Positions 1 through 7,887 of a stretch of DNA of 9,859 nt are shown in pieces. A program made the translations under genes and the position numbers. The stretch is from an uncultured Rivibacter sp. GTDB taxonomy: Bacteria; Pseudomonadota; Gammaproteobacteria; Burkholderiales; Burkholderiaceae. The notes under the pieces were generated by a model. It had not been told where the DNA came from. It made no database searches and saw only the letters and a program-made list of their open reading frames with translations. Every line of letters starts with the position of its first letter. Positions within the stretch are counted from its first letter, which is position 1. The stretch lies in contig CAMLNA010000149.1 in the NCBI GenBank assembly GCA_946481025.1, positions 1 to 9,859 of the forward strand, given 5' to 3'.

Positions 1-215
1 TGCCGGCCGAGCCGATGCGCACCCCGCATCCGGAGGGTCTTCCCCTTTAGTGGAATTGCCCCCGCACCCTCGCCCTGACATCTTGTAACAACCGCGCGCC
101 AGCGACTCGACAGAGCGCAGTGCGGGTCGTTCGGCAGCGGCGCGCGCTGCCTTGGACTGATCGGTCCCGGCGCACCCTCGTGACGCCGGGCCGACACAGC
201 ATCAGGAGAGAGGGC

Positions 216-593
216 ATGAGGAAGAACCTGTACTGGCTCTTCTCGGCTGTGGCGGCGGCGGGTGCCGCCAGCACAGCGGGAGCCGCGAACTTGAACAACC
301 TGAGCGGCCAGTCGTGCGGCAGCTTCACGGGCACCTGGCACTTCGTGAACAACCAGACCGGCGGCGCCGCGCCGGGCACCTTGAACGCCACCTGGTCGTC
401 GGGCAACACCTGCACCACGTCGGCGTCGGCGGTCAACGCGAACATGCAGCACTTCTACTGCACCGCCTCCGGCACGCTGCTGGGCGCCTCGACCAACCTG
501 CCGGGCAAGCTGGTGCTGTCGCACTTCACCTGCGAGACCACCGAGCCGCCGCCCCCGCCCCCCTGCGACCCCAAGAAGGAGATCTGCAAGTAG
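216..593 (+). CDS. Small exported six-cysteine protein of unknown function
   Basis: This gene encodes a 125-residue protein I do not recognise. It starts with a clear Sec signal peptide: basic MRKN, a hydrophobic Ala-rich stretch to about residue 22, and an A-x-A type site giving cleavage after about Ala23. The mature part is rich in Asn, Thr, Ser and Gly and has six cysteines (C34, C66, C82, C106, C117, C124), an even number that suits three disulfides in the periplasm or outside the cell. A run of six prolines (111-116) separates the body from a short tail with three lysines and the last two cysteines (CDPKKEICK). The ATG at 216 was chosen because AGGAGAGAGG lies just upstream and the signal peptide begins exactly there; upstream in-frame codons lack both. 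It precedes the lysyl-oxidase-like gene by 95 bp on the same strand and may be co-transcribed with it. Being a gene is well supported; any function is unknown. Confidence 0.8.
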   Translation: MRKNLYWLFSAVAAAGAASTAGAANLNNLSGQSCGSFTGTWHFVNNQTGGAAPGTLNATWSSGNTCTTSASAVNANMQHFYCTASGTLLGASTNLPGKLVLSHFTCETTEPPPPPPCDPKKEICK

Positions 594-595
594 GC

Positions 596-610
596 GCCAG
601 CCGAGCTGGC
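596..610. other. Short hairpin after the small-protein stop codon
   Basis: GCCAGC and GCTGGC form a perfect 6-bp stem around a 3-nt loop (CGA), starting 2 nt after the TAG stop at 591-593. No T-run follows, so it is not a convincing intrinsic terminator. It could be a 3' mRNA-stabilising or partial attenuation hairpin between the two exported-protein genes, or chance in GC-rich DNA. Confidence 0.25.
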
Positions 611-688
611 CACCCGGCGCGGCGAGGCCGCCCCGCACAGGGGTCACGCCGCGTCGGGCATGAAAGTCCGAAGGAGAGGGAACACTGC

Positions 689-1702
689 ATGAAAGCGTCC
701 TGGATGCGCGACGCGGCGCTGGCTGCCGCAGCCGCCTGCCTTGCATGCGCCGCTACGGCGCAGACCGGCGTCACGATGCCGCCCAACCTCATCCCGCTGC
801 CGGCGTCGAACATCTCGCTGGTGACCGACGGCGCGGGCCAGACGCTGCTGCGTCTGGCCACCACCGGCTGGAACGCGGGCACCGGCCCGCTGGAGCTGGT
901 GGCCGGTGAGGTGGTCACCGGCTCGGACCCGCCCAAGCAGAAGGTCTACCAGCGGGTGTACGTGAACGGCGGCGCCCCGGTGCTGAGCTATGCCGGCTCG
1001 TTCACCTACCACGCCGGGCACAACCACATCCATTTCGACGACTACGCGACCTATTCGCTGCAGCCCGTCAACGCGCCCGGCGGCTCCGAACGGCTGGGCA
1101 CCAAGACCACCTTCTGCGTGATGGACACGAACAAGATCAACGGCGCGCTGCCGGGGGCGCCCTCGGGGGCCGTCTACAGCACCTGCGGCAACCAGATCCA
1201 GGGCATCTCGGTCGGCTGGGGCGACACCTACGGCGCCCACCTCGCCGGCCAGGAGATCGACTTCACCGACAACGCCGACGGCGTGTACCGGCTGCGCATC
1301 GAGCTCGACCCGAAGAAGCTGATCGTCGAGAGCAACGAGAACGACAACGTGTCGTGCGTGCTGCTCAACATTCGCAAGCCCTCGAGCGTGACCGTGCTCG
1401 ATGCGAGCGGCAGCTGCTCCGCCGTGACCTCGATCTCGCCGAATGCAGCGCGCATCGGCCAGACGGTGCAGGTCACCATCTCGGGCTACGGCTTTTCGCA
1501 GGGCATGGCGGTCGGCTTCGAAGGCGGCAACGGGCCGCGGCCGGAGGTGAGCAACGTCGTGCTGGCCTCGGACTCCGACACAGTGGACCTGATCACCGCC
1601 ACGGTGACGGTGCCCGCCAAGCGCAAGGGCGGGCGCGACCCGGTGTGGAACCTGCGGGTGGGCACCAGTGTGCTGCCCGATGCATTCACCGTGCAGCCAT
1701 GA
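689..1702 (+). CDS. Secreted lysyl-oxidase-like copper amine oxidase with C-terminal IPT/TIG domain
   Basis: The 337-residue product probably oxidises peptidyl-lysine or other primary amines to aldehydes outside the cytoplasm. A signal peptide spans residues 1-24 (ATA|Q cleavage). The lysyl oxidase domain covers about 30-228. The copper-site pattern H-x2-H-x-H-x-H is intact (H108, H111, H113, H115 in HAGHNHIH). K139 in GTKTTFC aligns with human LOX Lys320, and Y181 in GDTYGA with LOX Tyr355; these two residues form the lysine tyrosylquinone cofactor. C143 and C166 match LOX Cys324 and Cys340, and C166 to Y181 aligns without gaps. The domain ends with the family-like ELDPKKLIVESNENDN. Residues about 245-337 form an immunoglobulin-like IPT/TIG module (SISPNAARIGQTVQVTISG start), plausibly for binding a surface or partner. 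AAGGAGAGGG lies 8 nt before the ATG. It converges on the LuxR-type gene with only 12 bp between them. Family assignment is strong; substrate is unknown. Confidence 0.88.
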   Translation: MKASWMRDAALAAAAACLACAATAQTGVTMPPNLIPLPASNISLVTDGAGQTLLRLATTGWNAGTGPLELVAGEVVTGSDPPKQKVYQRVYVNGGAPVLSYAGSFTYHAGHNHIHFDDYATYSLQPVNAPGGSERLGTKTTFCVMDTNKINGALPGAPSGAVYSTCGNQIQGISVGWGDTYGAHLAGQEIDFTDNADGVYRLRIELDPKKLIVESNENDNVSCVLLNIRKPSSVTVLDASGSCSAVTSISPNAARIGQTVQVTISGYGFSQGMAVGFEGGNGPRPEVSNVVLASDSDTVDLITATVTVPAKRKGGRDPVWNLRVGTSVLPDAFTVQP

Positions 1703-1714
1703 CGCCGCCAAAGG

Positions 1715-2383
1715 CTACTGCGAGCCCATCGCCACCAGCGTGCGGCGGTGCACGCCCAGCTTGGAGAACACGCTCTGCAGGTGCTTCTTCACGGTGTCTT
1801 CCATGATGCCCAGCGCCAGCGCGATCTCCTTGTTGGTGCAGCCTCGGCGCAGGTGCTCGACGATCTGGCGCTCGCGCCGGGTGAGGGTGCGCAGCGGCCC
1901 GTCGCCGGGCTGCTGCGGCGGCGCCGCGGGGTGCAGGTGCAGCAGCTCGGCGAGCGCCTGGGCCAGCAGCGCGCGCGGCAGCCAGATGTCGCCGTGGCGC
2001 ACCGTGCGGATCGCCTTCGCGCACAGCCCGGGCGGGCATTCGGTCGGCAGGTAGCCATGGAAGCGGTGGCGCAGCACCGTGGCCGCGCAGGCGACGCCGG
2101 GTTCGTCGCACAGCAGCAGCACGCGCAGGGTCTCGAGGCGGCGCTGCATGGCGTCGAGCTCGGCCGGTCCGAGCTGGCCGAGCAGGCTGTGGTCGAGCAG
2201 CAGCACGTCCGGGCAGCTGCCGTTGGCGAGGTGGTGCACCAGTGCGCGGCCGTCGCCCGCAGACGCAGCCTGCAGCGTGATGCCCGGCTCGGCGCCCAGC
2301 AGCCGGCGCCATGCGGCCGCAAGCTCGGGCCGCGCCGAGGCCAGCAGCACTTGATACGGCTTTGCCCCTTCTTCTGCGCTCAT
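1715..2383 (-). CDS. LuxR/NarL-type response regulator with degenerate receiver domain
   Basis: This gene encodes a 222-residue transcription factor. Residues about 10-130 resemble a receiver domain, with D64 in DVLLLDHSL at the phospho-acceptor position. The C-terminal LuxR helix-turn-helix (about 165-218) is canonical: LTRRERQIVEHL, then TNKEIALALGI, then TVKKHLQSVFSKLGV. The receiver is atypical. The acidic pair expected after the first strand is replaced (VLLASARPE instead of a VLLVDDHP type), and the usual lysine of GYLLKD is replaced in GYLPTE. Phosphorylation-dependent switching is therefore doubtful, although D64 remains. The ATG at 2383 was preferred over upstream in-frame starts because AAGGTG sits just before it and the receiver begins there; a strong promoter at 2433-2461 also fits this start. 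It lies 108 bp downstream of the reductase gene on the same strand, with no sensor kinase in view. Its target genes cannot be told from the sequence. Confidence 0.87.
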   Translation of the reverse strand: MSAEEGAKPYQVLLASARPELAAAWRRLLGAEPGITLQAASAGDGRALVHHLANGSCPDVLLLDHSLLGQLGPAELDAMQRRLETLRVLLLCDEPGVACAATVLRHRFHGYLPTECPPGLCAKAIRTVRHGDIWLPRALLAQALAELLHLHPAAPPQQPGDGPLRTLTRRERQIVEHLRRGCTNKEIALALGIMEDTVKKHLQSVFSKLGVHRRTLVAMGSQ

Positions 2384-2432
2384 CCGGCACCTTGGTCGAT
2401 GAAATGGGAAGAATGCCCACGAACTGGCCACG

Positions 2433-2461
2433 GTTCTAAGCCCGGGGGCGCGGGCTGTCAA
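2433..2461 (-). promoter_or_regulatory. Sigma70-like promoter of the LuxR-type gene
   Basis: On the minus strand a perfect -35 TTGACA (2461-2456) is followed after exactly 17 nt by TAGAAC (2438-2433), which matches 4 of 6 bases of the -10 consensus. Transcription would start near 2426, leaving a leader of roughly 43 nt before the ATG at 2383. This allows the regulator to be expressed independently of the upstream reductase gene. Confidence 0.6.
2439..2456. promoter_or_regulatory. Inverted repeat inside the promoter spacer (operator candidate)
   Basis: AGCCCG and CGGGCT form a perfect 6-bp dyad separated by 6 nt, lying exactly between the -35 and -10 elements of the LuxR-type gene's promoter. 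The placement suits a repressor or a MerR-type activator that acts on the spacer. Read as RNA from the upstream reductase gene it could also be a weak terminator hairpin, but no T-run follows. Confidence 0.4.
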
Positions 2462-2491
2462 CGTCGGTTCGAGGGGGCCGGCGCGGGGCGG

Positions 2492-3466
2492 TCAGGGCGT
2501 GGCGGCGTCGGTCGTGTGGCTGTCGACCACGAGGCGGGCGGCCGCGAGGTCTTCGAGGGCCATGCCGACCGACTTGAACACGGTGATCGCCCTGGCATCG
2601 CCGCGCGCTGCGGTGTTGTCGCGGCACAGCCGGGCGAGGTCGCCGGCAATGCGGTCGGCGCTGAAGCTGCCCGCCGCCATGGCGCGCACCAGGTCGCCGG
2701 CTTCGGCCAGCACGCCCTCGCGCGTGTCGCACCACACCGCGTCGGCCCGGGCGAACACCCGTGTGTCGGTCTCGTGCATGGCCGGGGTGAATGCACCCAC
2801 GAGGTCGAGGTGCGTGCCGGGCCGCAGCCAGTCGCCGCGCACCAGCGGCTCGGCTGCCAGGGTGGCGCAGCTCACGATGTCGGCCTGCGGCACCGCCTCG
2901 GCCAGGGAGCCCACCGCCTGCGCGCGCAAACCCTGCGCTGCCAGCGCCTGCGCCGTGGCCTCGGCCTGCAGCGGTGAGCGGCCCCACACCAGCACGCGCT
3001 CGATGGGCCGCGTCTGCGCATGGGCCAGCGGCAGATGGCGCGCGAGCCGCCCGGTGCCCACCATCAGCAGGCAGCGGCTGTCGGGACGCGACAGGTAGCG
3101 GCTGGCCAGTGCTGACGCGGCCGCGGTGCGGCGCGCGGTGAGCTCTCCGCCGTCGAGCACCGCGAGCGGCCGGCCGGTGCGAGGGTCCATCAGCACATAC
3201 AGCCCCTGCACCGAAGGCAGGCCCAGCCCCGCGTTGCCGGGAAACACCGACACCAGCTTGGTCCCCACGCCGAGGCTGGCATTCCACGCCGGCATCACCA
3301 GCAGCACCGGCGGCTGCTCGGACGGGTCGCGCAAAGGGTAGTGCAGGCGTTGCGGCACGCGGGTGTCGCCCGCGTTGCGAAAGGCCGACCACAGCGCGTC
3401 GATCAGACGGCCCCAGGGCAAGGCGGCCGCCACGGCGCGGGCGTCGATGAACAGCGGTGAGCTCAC
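2492..3466 (-). CDS. Ornithine cyclodeaminase/mu-crystallin family NAD(P)-dependent imine reductase
   Basis: The 324-residue product belongs to the ornithine cyclodeaminase/mu-crystallin fold family. Members reduce cyclic ketimines such as pyrroline-2-carboxylate, act as amino-acid dehydrogenases, or deaminate ornithine, in the cytosol. Visible family features are K70 in GTKLVSVFPGN, R112/R113 in LTARRTAAASALAS, a Rossmann nucleotide site VGTGRLARH (136-144), and the closing FKSVGMALEDLAAA (297-310). The segment GAFTPAMHETD (224-234) lacks the aspartate found in the GDCPG segment of true ornithine cyclodeaminase. It looks more like the ketimine reductase/pyrroline-2-carboxylate reductase branch, so cyclodeaminase activity is less likely. 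The start is a GTG at 3466, chosen because GAGG lies 5 nt upstream and family homology begins with SPLFIDARAV; the in-frame ATGs further upstream would add non-homologous residues. It is divergent from the hydrolase gene, with 97 bp between starts. Exact substrate is uncertain. Confidence 0.88.
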   Translation of the reverse strand: MSSPLFIDARAVAAALPWGRLIDALWSAFRNAGDTRVPQRLHYPLRDPSEQPPVLLVMPAWNASLGVGTKLVSVFPGNAGLGLPSVQGLYVLMDPRTGRPLAVLDGGELTARRTAAASALASRYLSRPDSRCLLMVGTGRLARHLPLAHAQTRPIERVLVWGRSPLQAEATAQALAAQGLRAQAVGSLAEAVPQADIVSCATLAAEPLVRGDWLRPGTHLDLVGAFTPAMHETDTRVFARADAVWCDTREGVLAEAGDLVRAMAAGSFSADRIAGDLARLCRDNTAARGDARAITVFKSVGMALEDLAAARLVVDSHTTDAATP

Positions 3467-3563
3467 GGCAGCCTCGCGGGGTTTGTGCTGGGGCAGGCAG
3501 GGTAGACCGAAAGGCGATTTGCATCCAGACTTCAACGCCCGCTCAGCCCGCCGCCTTTCGCAC

Positions 3564-4242
<679 letters not shown>

Positions 4243-4250
<8 letters not shown>

Positions 4251-6858
4251 CGAGATGCCGGCCGCCACGCCTCGCAAGCCTGCTGCCGGCCGCGCGCGGC
4301 CGAAGCCCGACATGGACGCGCTGCTGCGCTACGACACGAAGCGCAACTTCGACATCACGCCCGAGCCCAAGGCCGAAACGGCGGCCCGCACCGGCGGTTC
4401 GCTGAGCTATGTCATCCAGAAGCACTGGGCCTCGCGGCTGCACTACGACTTCCGCCTGGAGCTCGACGGCGTGCTGCTGAGCTGGGCGGTGCCCAAGGGG
4501 CCGTGTTTCGACCCCGGCGAAAAGCGCATGGCCATCCACGTGGAGGACCACCCGGTGGCCTACGGCGGCTTCGAGGGCACCATCCCGCCGCGGCAGTACG
4601 GCGCAGGCACGGTGATCGTGTGGGACCGCGGCAGCTGGGAGCCCGTGGGCGACCCGCACGAGGGCCTGCGTGCCGGCAAGCTGGTCTTCAAGCTGCATGG
4701 CGAAAAGCTCGCCGGCCTGTGGGAGCTGGTGCGCATCGCCAAGCCCGGCGACCGGCAGGACCCGTGGATGCTCTTCAAGAAGCGCGATGCGTGGGCGCGC
4801 CCACTGGCCGAGTACGACGTCATCGCGGCCTTGCCCGACAGCGTGATCGAGAAGCCGCTGGGCCTGCTGGAGGCGCGCGAGCCGCGCGCCAATGCCGGCG
4901 GCGCCTCGCCGCCGGCGCCGCACATGACCTCGGCTGCCGAGCTGCCGGGCGCCCGGCCGATGGACGAGCTGCCCGAAACCCTGGAGCCGCAGCTCGCCAC
5001 GCTGGCCAAGGCGCCTCCCGGGCGCGGCGAGTGGATCTACGAGCTCAAGCTCGACGGCTACCGCCTGCTCGCGCGTTTCGATGCGCGCGGCCGCGTCAGG
5101 CTCTACACGCGCAACGGCAACGACTGGACCGCGAAGATGAAGCCGCTGGCCGCGACGCTCGAGTCGCTGGGCCTGCGCTCGAGCTGGCTCGACGGCGAAA
5201 TCACCGTGCTGCGCGACGACGGCACGCCCGACTTCAACGCGCTGCAGAACGCCTTCGACCGTTCGCGTACCGAGTCCATCGAGTACTTCCTGTTCGACAC
5301 GCCGTTCTTCGACGGGCACGACCTGCGCCAGGCGCCGCTGCGCGCGCGGCGGGGCTGGCTGCGGCAGTGGCTCGATGCGAAGGACGGATCGCGCCTGCGC
5401 TTTTCGGCCGACTTCGCCGCCGACCCGGCGAGCCTGCTGCAGTCGGCCGCCAGCATCGGCCTCGAAGGGCTGATGGCCAAGCGCGCCGACGCGCCCTACA
5501 CGAGCGGGCGCAGCGACACCTGGCTCAAGCTCAAGACGCACGAGCGGCAGGAGTTCGTGATCGGCGGCTTCGTCGACCGGGAGGGCTCCTCGCGCGAGGT
5601 CGGCTCGCTGCTGCTGGGCTACTACGACGACACCGGCCGGGTGCTGCAGTACGCCGGCAACGTCGGCAGCGGCTGGACGGCCGGCAGCTCGGCCGACCTG
5701 CACAAGCGGCTGGTCCGGCTCGAATCGGAGGCATCGCCCTTCCCGGCCGGCAGCGTGGAGCCGGGCCGCTGGCCGCGCCGCACGCTGGGCAAGGAGCGCT
5801 GGGTGAAGCCCGAGCTGGTGGCCGAGATCAGCTTTTCGGGCTGGACGCCCGACGGCAGCGTTCGCCATGCGGTCTTCCAGGGCCTGCGCATCGACAAGCC
5901 GGCGCAGCAGGTGCGGCGCGAGCGCACGAAGCCCGTGCTGGCGGCGCTCGGCGCGGTGAAACACCGGGTGAGCGGCGTGAAGGTCACCAACCCCGAGCGC
6001 GTGATCGACGCCGCCACCGGCTTGAAGAAGCTCGACCTCGTGCGCTACTACGAAAGCATCGCCGAGTGGATGCTGCCGCACCTGAAGGGCCGGCCCTGCT
6101 CGCTGATGCGCGGGCCCACCGGCGTGGCGGGCGAGCTGTTCTTCCAGAAGCATGACGACAAGCTGAGCATCCCGGGCCTGCGCGAACTCGACCCCGGCCT
6201 GTGGCCCGGTCACGCTGGGCTGCTCGAAGTGCCGAATGCCGAGGCCCTGGTGAACGCGGCGCAGATGAATGTGATCGAGTTCCACACCTGGAACTCGCTG
6301 GCCCGGCGCATCGGCGAGCCCGACCGCATGGTGTTCGACCTCGACCCCGGCGAGGGCGTGCCCTGGCAGCGCGTTCAGGAGGCGGCAGTGCTGACGCACA
6401 CCCTGCTCACCGAGCTGGGGCTCAGGGCCTGGCTCAAGACCAGCGGCGGCAAGGGCCTGCACGTGGTGGTGCCGATCGCGCCGAAGCTCGACTACGACAC
6501 GGTGAAGGCGTTCTCGCAGGCGGTGGTGCAGCACCTCGCGCGCACCGTGCCCTCACGCTTCGTGGCCAAGGCCGGCGCGGCCAACCGGGTGGGCAAGGTG
6601 TTCGTCGACTACCTGCGCAACAACCATGGCGCCACCACCGTGGCTGCGTTTTCTGCGCGTGCGCGCCCCGGCCTGGGCGTGTCGATGCCCATCGACTGGG
6701 ACCAGCTCGGCAGCCTGAAGAGCGGCGCGCAATGGAACATCGCCACCGCACGCGAGTACCTGTCGTTCCAGAAGAGCGACCCGTGGGCCGGCTACTGGCG
6801 CTCGCGGCAGACGCTCACCAAGGCCATGCGGCTGCTGGATTTCAGCAACAGGTCTTGA
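4243..6858 (+). CDS. ligD: Multifunctional NHEJ DNA ligase D (phosphoesterase-ligase-polymerase)
   Basis: The 871-residue enzyme repairs double-strand breaks with Ku. Domain order is that of Pseudomonas LigD. The 3'-phosphoesterase domain (about 30-205) keeps all six active-site positions: H61, H67, D69 and R71 in HWASRLHYDFR, then H103 and Y107 in EDHPVAY. The ATP-dependent ligase domain (about 240-435) has the nucleotidyl lysine K269 in ELKLDGYR, then LDGEI (316-320), EYFLFD (347-352), EGLMAKR (408-414) and WLKLK (427-431), followed by an OB fold to about 555. The archaeo-eukaryotic primase-type polymerase domain (about 575-865) has metal ligands D699 and D701 in FDLDPGEG, TSGGKGLHV (733-741) and D789 in FVDYLRNNHGAT. 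The family is usually 800-900 residues, so this is full length. The ATG at 4243 overlaps the hydrolase stop; a second ATG at 4255 is equally possible, and neither has a strong ribosome site. Ku follows 91 bp downstream. Confidence 0.97.
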
Positions 6859-6877
6859 GCCCGCAGCCCGCCCCGGC

Positions 6878-6907
6878 TTGGCAATTGCCATGCGAGAGGC
6901 GTAATCT
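6878..6907 (+). promoter_or_regulatory. Possible ku promoter
   Basis: TTGGCA (6878-6883) matches 5 of 6 bases of the -35 consensus and is followed after 18 nt by TAATCT (6902-6907), a weak -10. This would start transcription about 35-40 nt before the ku ATG and let ku be expressed apart from ligD. The -10 match is poor, so this is tentative. Confidence 0.35.
6879..6890. promoter_or_regulatory. Perfect 12-bp palindrome upstream of ku (operator candidate)
   Basis: TGGCAATTGCCA is a perfect 12-bp palindrome in the 91-bp ligD-ku gap. It overlaps the possible -35 element and lies about 60 bp before the ku start. A dimeric regulator bound here could block the promoter. Its AT core stands out in very GC-rich surroundings. 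Confidence 0.4.
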
Positions 6908-6949
6908 CGGTCCCCCGCCGCCGGTTTGACTGCAAGGAAGGTTGCGCCC

Positions 6950-7873
6950 ATGGCTGCTCGCTCCATTGCCACGCTGTCGCTCAGCTTCGGCCTCGTGTCG
7001 ATCCCCGTGAAGGTGTATTCGGCCACCGAGAGTTCGGGTGGCGTGCACTTCAACCTGCTGCACAACTGCGGCTCGCGGCTCAAGCAGCAGTACGTGTGCC
7101 TGAAGGAAGGCGTGGTGGTCGAGCGGGCCGAGATGATCAAGGGCTACGAGTTCGACAAGGACCGCTACGTCACCTTCACCTCCGACGAGCTGAAGGCGCT
7201 CGAGGAGTCCGCGCGCCACACCATCGACATCATCTCGTTCATTCCGCTGGCGGCGGTGGACCCGATCTACTACGACAAGGCCTACTACCTCGCGCCCGAC
7301 AAGCGCGGCGCCAAGCCCTACGGGCTCCTCATGCAGGCCATGCGCGAAAGCGGACGCTGCGCACTGGCGCGCTGGGTGTGGAAGGGCAAGCAGTACGTGG
7401 TGCAGGTGCGCCCCGGCGAAGACGGCCTGATCCTGCAGCAGCTGCTGTACGCCGACGAAGTGCGCTCGATGAAGGAGCTCGACATCGAGAAGGCCGACAT
7501 CGCCAAGCCGGAGCTGCAGCTGGCCCTGCAGCTCATCGACCAGATCTCGGCCGACACCTACGAGCCCGAGGAATTCAAGGACGACGAAAAGCAGCGCGTG
7601 CTGGCCGCCATCGACAAGAAGATCGAGGGCAAGGCCATCGTCGAAGCCGAGCCTCGTGCCGACGAGGGCGGCGGCGGGCAGATCATCGACCTGACCGAAG
7701 CGTTGCGGGCCAGCCTCAAGGGCAAGAAGGCAGCGGCGCCTGCGCCGGCCAAGGCCAGGGAGCCGGAGGTCGTGGCCGAGGCGCCGAAGGAGCGCAAGGG
7801 CGCCAAGCGCGCCACCGCCGCCGCGCCGGCCGCCGCCGAAGCCGCTCCCACGCGCGCCCGCGCCAGGAAGTGA
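6950..7873 (+). CDS. ku: Bacterial Ku, NHEJ DNA end-binding protein
   Basis: The 307-residue protein forms a homodimeric ring that threads onto double-strand ends, protects them and recruits LigD. It begins with the family N-terminus (ARSIATLSLSFGLVSIPVKVY, residues 3-23). Then come HNCGSRLKQQYVCLKEG (38-54), MIKGYEFDK (62-70), the DIISFIPLAAVDPIYYDKAYYLAPDK segment (93-118), GRCALARWVWKGKQY (135-149) and the closing core helix region to about 240. Only C40 and C50 remain in the region where some bacterial Ku proteins have more cysteines, so zinc binding is unlikely. IIDLTEALRASL (245-256) is followed by an Ala/Lys/Arg/Pro-rich tail (257-307) of the kind known to modulate DNA and LigD binding in bacterial Ku. 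The ATG at 6950 was chosen because AAGGAAGG lies 8 nt upstream; an in-frame TTG at 6926 would add residues outside the family. The stop overlaps a possible GTG start of the next gene. Confidence 0.96.
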   Translation: MAARSIATLSLSFGLVSIPVKVYSATESSGGVHFNLLHNCGSRLKQQYVCLKEGVVVERAEMIKGYEFDKDRYVTFTSDELKALEESARHTIDIISFIPLAAVDPIYYDKAYYLAPDKRGAKPYGLLMQAMRESGRCALARWVWKGKQYVVQVRPGEDGLILQQLLYADEVRSMKELDIEKADIAKPELQLALQLIDQISADTYEPEEFKDDEKQRVLAAIDKKIEGKAIVEAEPRADEGGGGQIIDLTEALRASLKGKKAAAPAPAKAREPEVVAEAPKERKGAKRATAAAPAAAEAAPTRARARK

Positions 7874-7887
7874 CGCCACCCCAGCGG

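Noticed and set aside
14..30. GATGCG/CGCATC 6-bp inverted repeat near the left edge
   Set aside because: The stem is short, no T-run follows on either strand, and no gene end is visible to terminate.
47..445. Minus-strand open frame covering the left edge
   Set aside because: It overlaps the signal-peptide gene at 216-593, ends in Arg/Val-rich sequence and has no recognisable domain.
644..1711. Minus-strand open frame opposite the lysyl oxidase gene
   Set aside because: The translation is a compositional shadow (Val/Ala/Gly/His/Arg-rich) and the plus strand has clear family motifs.
3467..3563. Divergent promoter region between the reductase and hydrolase genes
   Set aside because: Promoters must lie here or nearby, but the best hexamers (for example TTGAAG on the minus strand) have no acceptable partner at proper spacing, so no site is called.
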